DNA of 8,137 nt from a bacterium (GTDB lineage: Bacteria; Bacteroidota; Ignavibacteria; Kapaibacteriales; Kapaibacteriaceae): the NCBI GenBank assembly GCA_020050895.1, contig JAGVJW010000147.1, positions 1 through 8,137 on the forward strand, written 5' to 3'. A program made the position numbers and the translations under genes. Each line of letters starts with the position of its first letter. Position 1 is the stretch's first letter. Positions 5,846-8,137 of the stretch are shown here, piece by piece. The notes beneath the pieces were generated by a model. It did not search any database. It was given only the letters and a program-made list of their open reading frames with translations, and was not told the origin of the DNA.

Positions 5846-6736
5846 TGCATGTTTATCAAATTGGTATTCGTAGCCTTCGTTCTTAATGTGACGTGTGCAC
5901 TGGAGCCGAGCGTATGGGCGCAGGAACCTGCCTGCCAGGCGCTGTTCATCAGTCCAAAGTTGCAGCGGTATTATCGGTACCGTAACATTGGTAATCATGA
6001 AGTCAGCTGGGCGGATCTTGCAAAAGACTCCACTGATTCCGTTGGCAATACATACTACTGGTTTCGTTCTTATCAGAGTTCAGAGCCGGGGCTCATCTAC
6101 AAGGTTACTCCCGACCAAAAGGTCTTTAGTTTCGATGGGAATGGTAAACAACGCTACCATGAGTACAGTCTTTGCGACAGCGTAGGTAGCAGGTCTTTTA
6201 TTTATACATGGGGATACTACACTTACGATGGATACGGGTACAAGGAGCTCCTTGGCAGTCTCCGCCTGTGCCACAGAGTTACCTCATGGGCCATGAATGA
6301 TACAACACGGCCAGACCTGGCGCAGCCAGACGCTTATCACTACATCATCGACTCCCTTGGCCTGATCATGATTCAGTCGGAGGGGGGACAACTGCAAACC
6401 ATTTATGAAGTGGTTGCAGTCCTCTTTGATGGCAAGCTTATCGGCGATCAAACCGTTAGTGTAACCGAACCTGAATCTGCAGATGCTGTGCCGCTGTCTG
6501 TTCGTTGGGATGGTGAAGAGTATGTAATCGAAAACCGAAGCGCAAACGCTTTCCGCATGTTCTTGTATAACCTACTAGGCCAGCAGGTGTGGACCTCATC
6601 GTTGAGGGAAAATGCGTCTGTGGCATTACCTCTGTCGAGTCTGACCGTTGGCAGTCAGCCACGCTATCTCCTTGTCAGTGATGCCGTGACGGGGACAATT
6701 ATGTATTCAAGCGCTGTAAGCCCTATTACGAGGTGA
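5843..6736 (+). CDS. secreted protein with putative T9SS C-terminal sorting domain
   Basis: A 297-residue exported protein without a recognised catalytic family. It opens with a likely Sec signal peptide: a short basic start, hydrophobic core LVFVAFVLNV (7-16) and a plausible cleavage after VWA (residue 26). The mature body (27-205) is rich in Tyr, Ser and Asp and looks beta-rich, with three cysteines (C31, C111, C143). From about 213 it resembles a type A T9SS sorting domain: FRMFLYNLLGQQVW (238-250), alternating polar/hydrophobic strands, LSSLTVG (264-270), RYLLVSD and a terminal ITR. Such domains direct cargo across the outer membrane and are cleaved or anchored there. Residues 277-293 are encoded by the 53-bp repeat. 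ATG 5849 is an alternative start. The order of VFSF (94-97), AYHYI (164-168) and GLIM (173-176) parallels the next gene's lipoprotein, suggesting a common domain. No Shine-Dalgarno sequence is visible. Confidence 0.75.
   Translation: MCMFIKLVFVAFVLNVTCALEPSVWAQEPACQALFISPKLQRYYRYRNIGNHEVSWADLAKDSTDSVGNTYYWFRSYQSSEPGLIYKVTPDQKVFSFDGNGKQRYHEYSLCDSVGSRSFIYTWGYYTYDGYGYKELLGSLRLCHRVTSWAMNDTTRPDLAQPDAYHYIIDSLGLIMIQSEGGQLQTIYEVVAVLFDGKLIGDQTVSVTEPESADAVPLSVRWDGEEYVIENRSANAFRMFLYNLLGQQVWTSSLRENASVALPLSSLTVGSQPRYLLVSDAVTGTIMYSSAVSPITR
6669..6721 (+). repeat. 53-bp perfect direct repeat, copy 2 (inside the secreted-protein gene)
   Basis: Identical to 5635-5687. Here the repeat encodes the last strands of the sorting domain, LVSDAVTGTIMYSSAVS, and ends 15 bp before the end of the CDS, stop codon included. 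This copy sits in a complete gene and is the likely source, or both derive from a common sorting-domain module used by several cargo genes. Confidence 0.95.
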
Positions 6737-6827
6737 TGGGAGTGTAAATCACGTTTTTACATATTCACGAAGGCTGAGACCGAGTCACTCTTTTCTCTTA
6801 ATGACAACCAGTCTTTTACTATTTTAA

Positions 6828-6844
6828 AGTGGCATACATTCGTG
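6828..6844 (+). promoter_or_regulatory. shared 17-bp motif, copy 2, upstream of the lipoprotein gene
   Basis: AGTGGCATACATTCGTG matches copy 1 at 5829-5845 in 14 of 17 bases. It lies 32 bases before the lipoprotein ATG, so it cannot have the same position relative to translation as copy 1. An AT-rich tract precedes both copies. It may mark a promoter or a duplicated leader. Confidence 0.4.
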
Positions 6845-6876
6845 CCAATAATTCCACGAACCATTCAAATTTTTGT

Positions 6877-7482
6877 ATGAAGTCGCTTCTTATCTCGGCA
6901 TTTGTTTCTGTGCTCGTATTAATGGGCTGCACACCCTCAAGCCCGACAGACCCAGGTAAACCATCAAACCAGGATTATTACCCAACTACAGTTGGTAGTA
7001 AATGGGTTTATAAGGACCAAGCTGGCAATACAGTAACCACCGAGCACATTGGAACATCGGAGAAGAACGGCAAAACTTACACTACCAGTACCCAGGTAAC
7101 ACCGAGTGAATCTACCATTGGGTATGTCCGCAATGACGGCAGCACAGTTTTTTCAATCACTGGAAACATAGATGGAAATGAAATTCCCATTTTGGAGTAC
7201 AGCGGAGGAGCTGGTCATGCCTGGAGTTATATCATTAATGTTAACGGCACATTGAACGAATATAAAATGAAAATCAGAGCAATAGGAACAACAAAGACCG
7301 TTACTGCAGGAACATACAACGACGTTCTCATTGCTGACTTGGATCAAACCTCTTCATTCGGTGGAATTGAATACTCAATTATAGGCGTGTATTACTTTTC
7401 TAAAAAATATGGTTTGCTCATGGTTGAGTTTACAGGTCTTTTGAACCGAACACTTGAAGCGACTGCGATTACAATTAAGTAG
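6877..7482 (+). CDS. predicted outer-membrane lipoprotein, function unknown
   Basis: A 201-residue lipoprotein. The start was set at the ATG at 6877 because it gives a textbook lipoprotein signal: MKSLLISAFVSVLVLMGC, with lipobox LMGC (15-18) and lipidated C18. A longer frame from GTG 6829 adds 16 residues unrelated to a signal peptide. The residue after the cysteine is Thr, not Asp, so outer-membrane sorting is expected under the usual rule. A Ser/Pro-rich tether (19-32) leads to YYPTTVGSKWVYKDQAG, an opening seen in many FCB-group lipoproteins, and then a beta-rich Thr/Gly/Asn-rich body. VFSI (91-94), GVYYF (170-174) and GLLM (179-182) align in order with motifs of the preceding secreted protein, so the two may be paralogs. 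A hairpin follows at 7510-7534. No enzymatic motif was seen. Confidence 0.8.
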   Translation: MKSLLISAFVSVLVLMGCTPSSPTDPGKPSNQDYYPTTVGSKWVYKDQAGNTVTTEHIGTSEKNGKTYTTSTQVTPSESTIGYVRNDGSTVFSITGNIDGNEIPILEYSGGAGHAWSYIINVNGTLNEYKMKIRAIGTTKTVTAGTYNDVLIADLDQTSSFGGIEYSIIGVYYFSKKYGLLMVEFTGLLNRTLEATAITIK

Positions 7483-7509
7483 TTCAAGTCAGGAATTAGA
7501 TTGTCAGAT

Positions 7510-7534
7510 TGCCGTGAGTTAGCTCACAACGGCA
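7510..7534 (+). terminator. likely terminator hairpin after the lipoprotein gene
   Basis: TGCC (7510-7513) and GTGAG (7514-7518) pair with CTCAC (7523-7527) and GGCA (7531-7534), with loop TTAG and a three-base bulge (AAC). The stem starts 28 bases after the lipoprotein stop and is followed by a moderately T-rich stretch, not a clean T run, so it is a plausible but imperfect intrinsic terminator. Confidence 0.45.
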
Positions 7535-7674
7535 TATCATTTATCCAAACTGTGCCTTTTACAGTCATACAGACTGCAATGTAAACACTTTTAGCATTGG
7601 GTGAGAACTGTATCTCTACCTTCAAGTCTCATCAGTAACCCGACTTCACCTATCTCGACATCCTTTTCTGAATG

Positions 7675-7702
7675 AAAAAAGCCCCGCCCAATGGACGAGG
7701 CT
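7675..7702 (-). terminator. intrinsic terminator of tRNA-Glu
   Basis: On the minus strand, AGCCTCGTCC, loop ATT and GGGCGGGGCT form a 10-bp stem with two G-U pairs, running straight into a T tract (six T including the last stem base). It begins 9 bases after the tRNA 3' end. This is the strongest terminator in the window. Confidence 0.85.
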
Positions 7703-7710
7703 CTGCGTTG

Positions 7711-7782
7711 TACACCGTACGGGAATTGAACCCGTGTTACCGCCTTGAAAGGGCGGTGTCCTAACCTCTAGACGAACGGTGC
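7711..7782 (-). tRNA. tRNA-Glu (anticodon TTC)
   Basis: The minus strand folds into a complete 72-base cloverleaf. The acceptor stem is GCACCGT with ACGGTGT (first pair G-U) and the discriminator base is A. The D arm contains TCTAGAGGTTAGGA. The anticodon stem CCGCC/GGCGG encloses loop CTTTCAA, giving anticodon TTC, and the T arm is ACGGG-TTCAATT-CCCGT. The sequence closely follows other bacterial tRNA-Glu genes in the D and anticodon arms. CCA is not encoded (the next bases are CAA), so it must be added after transcription. It decodes GAA/GAG and, as Glu-tRNA, can also feed tetrapyrrole synthesis in many bacteria. Confidence 0.97.
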
Positions 7783-7798
7783 AGTTAATTCAGAACCA

Positions 7799-7806
7799 CA
7801 AAGATA
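7799..7806 (-). promoter_or_regulatory. Bacteroidota-type -7 box for tRNA-Glu
   Basis: TATCTTTG on the minus strand is a perfect TAnnTTTG, 16 bases before the mature tRNA 5' end, leaving room for transcription to begin within a short leader. The -33 region is T-rich (near CTTTTAAAAG, 7822-7831) but has no clean TTTG. This box is one of the better clues that the host uses a Bacteroidota-like primary sigma factor. Confidence 0.55.
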
Positions 7807-7884
7807 AGATTATTCCAAATCCTTTTAAAAGATTGGCATCGCCACTACATGGAACAGAGTGACGGTGAATGCGGAGTATAAGCA

Positions 7885-7938
7885 ATGCGTACCCCAGGAG
7901 AGGAACGAAGTGCAGTGTCACCTAAATTCGTTCAATGA
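7885..7938 (+). CDS. possible 17-codon leader ORF overlapping the coaE start
   Basis: The ATG at 7885 opens a 17-residue frame (MRTPGEERSAVSPKFVQ) whose TGA overlaps the coaE ATG as ATGA, the same junction type seen throughout the left operon. It has no recognisable features and could easily be chance. If translated, it would couple ribosomes into coaE, which has no visible Shine-Dalgarno sequence of its own. Confidence 0.2.
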   Translation: MRTPGEERSAVSPKFVQ

Positions 7939-8137
7939 AACTTATTGGTCTTACTGGTGGAATCGGCTCGGGGAAGTCGGCAGTGGCAGAACTTCTTAGG
8001 AAACGCGGCTGGGAAGTTGTAGTCTCTGATGATATGGGTCGGGATGTGTTGAACACTGAAGCTGTACGCGATGAAATTGTTGAGCTGTTTGGTTCATCCG
8101 TCGTGAAAAATGCCGTTATTGATAGGGGGCGTATAGC
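7935..8137 (+). CDS. coaE: dephospho-CoA kinase, 5' part only
   Basis: CoaE phosphorylates the 3'-hydroxyl of dephospho-CoA, the last step of coenzyme A synthesis. The 67 visible residues start MKLIGLTGGIGSGKS, with the P-loop GGIGSGKS at 8-15, followed by SDDMGRDVL (31-39), which takes the place of the family's usual Asp-rich substrate-binding segment (typically DAD-x-x-x-R). The frame is open at the window end; about two thirds of a usual ~200-residue protein lies beyond it. The ATG at 7935 is the only possible start, because an in-frame TAA lies at 7923-7925. It is divergent from tRNA-Glu, with a 152-bp gap that holds the tRNA promoter. The Ser-Ala after the P-loop lysine (usually Ser-Thr) is tolerated in this fold. 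Confidence 0.93.
   Translation, partial: MKLIGLTGGIGSGKSAVAELLRKRGWEVVVSDDMGRDVLNTEAVRDEIVELFGSSVVKNAVIDRGRI

Noticed and set aside
6743..6761. TGTAAA/TTTACA hairpin after the secreted-protein gene as a terminator
   Set aside because: Only six A/T-rich pairs around a seven-base loop and no T tract after the stem; too weak to list.
6829..6876. GTG start for the lipoprotein at 6829
   Set aside because: It would place 16 polar residues in front of a standard lipoprotein signal peptide that starts at ATG 6877.

Overview
The window looks like chromosomal DNA from the Bacteroidota/Chlorobiota (FCB) group, possibly a Kapaibacteria- or Ignavibacteria-like lineage; the exact phylum is inference. Five signs point that way: a bacillithiol-pathway deacetylase (bshB1); a viroplasmin-type RNase HI; a secreted protein ending in what looks like a type IX secretion (T9SS) sorting domain; very few visible Shine-Dalgarno sequences; and a perfect Bacteroidota -7 promoter box (TAnnTTTG) upstream of a tRNA gene. 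I see no insertion sequence, phage gene or CRISPR array.

Layout. Positions 1-2799 carry a minus-strand operon read in the order RNase HI (rnhA), dUTPase (dut), ribose-5-phosphate isomerase B (rpiB), BshB1 and RsmH (16S rRNA methyltransferase, cut by the window edge). All four junctions are 4-bp stop/start overlaps (GTGA, ATGA, GTGA, ATGA), so this is one tightly coupled housekeeping transcript. A 72-bp divergent promoter region separates it from comM (plus strand, 2872-4416), which encodes a YifB/ComM AAA+ ATPase. comM converges on an RmlD-like SDR gene (minus strand, 4456-5388).

The accessory-looking part runs from 5389 to about 7535. A 454-bp divergent intergenic region holds four 29-bp tandem repeats bounded by imperfect inverted repeats. 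It also holds a 53-bp perfect copy of the 3' end of the next gene. Then come a putative T9SS cargo protein (5843-6736) and a lipoprotein (6877-7482). These two proteins share short motifs in the same order and a 17-bp upstream motif, so they may be diverged paralogs anchored by different export routes.

The right end holds tRNA-Glu(TTC) on the minus strand with its own promoter and intrinsic terminator. The divergent gene coaE (dephospho-CoA kinase) starts at 7935 and runs off the window.

Functionally, the left operon combines nucleotide-pool care (dut), R-loop and RNA-primer removal (rnhA), pentose-phosphate interconversion (rpiB), low-molecular-weight thiol synthesis (bshB1) and rRNA maturation (rsmH). 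ComM is linked to integration of transformed DNA. The repeat-rich centre with its exported-protein pair is the least ordinary part and the best place to look for something new.
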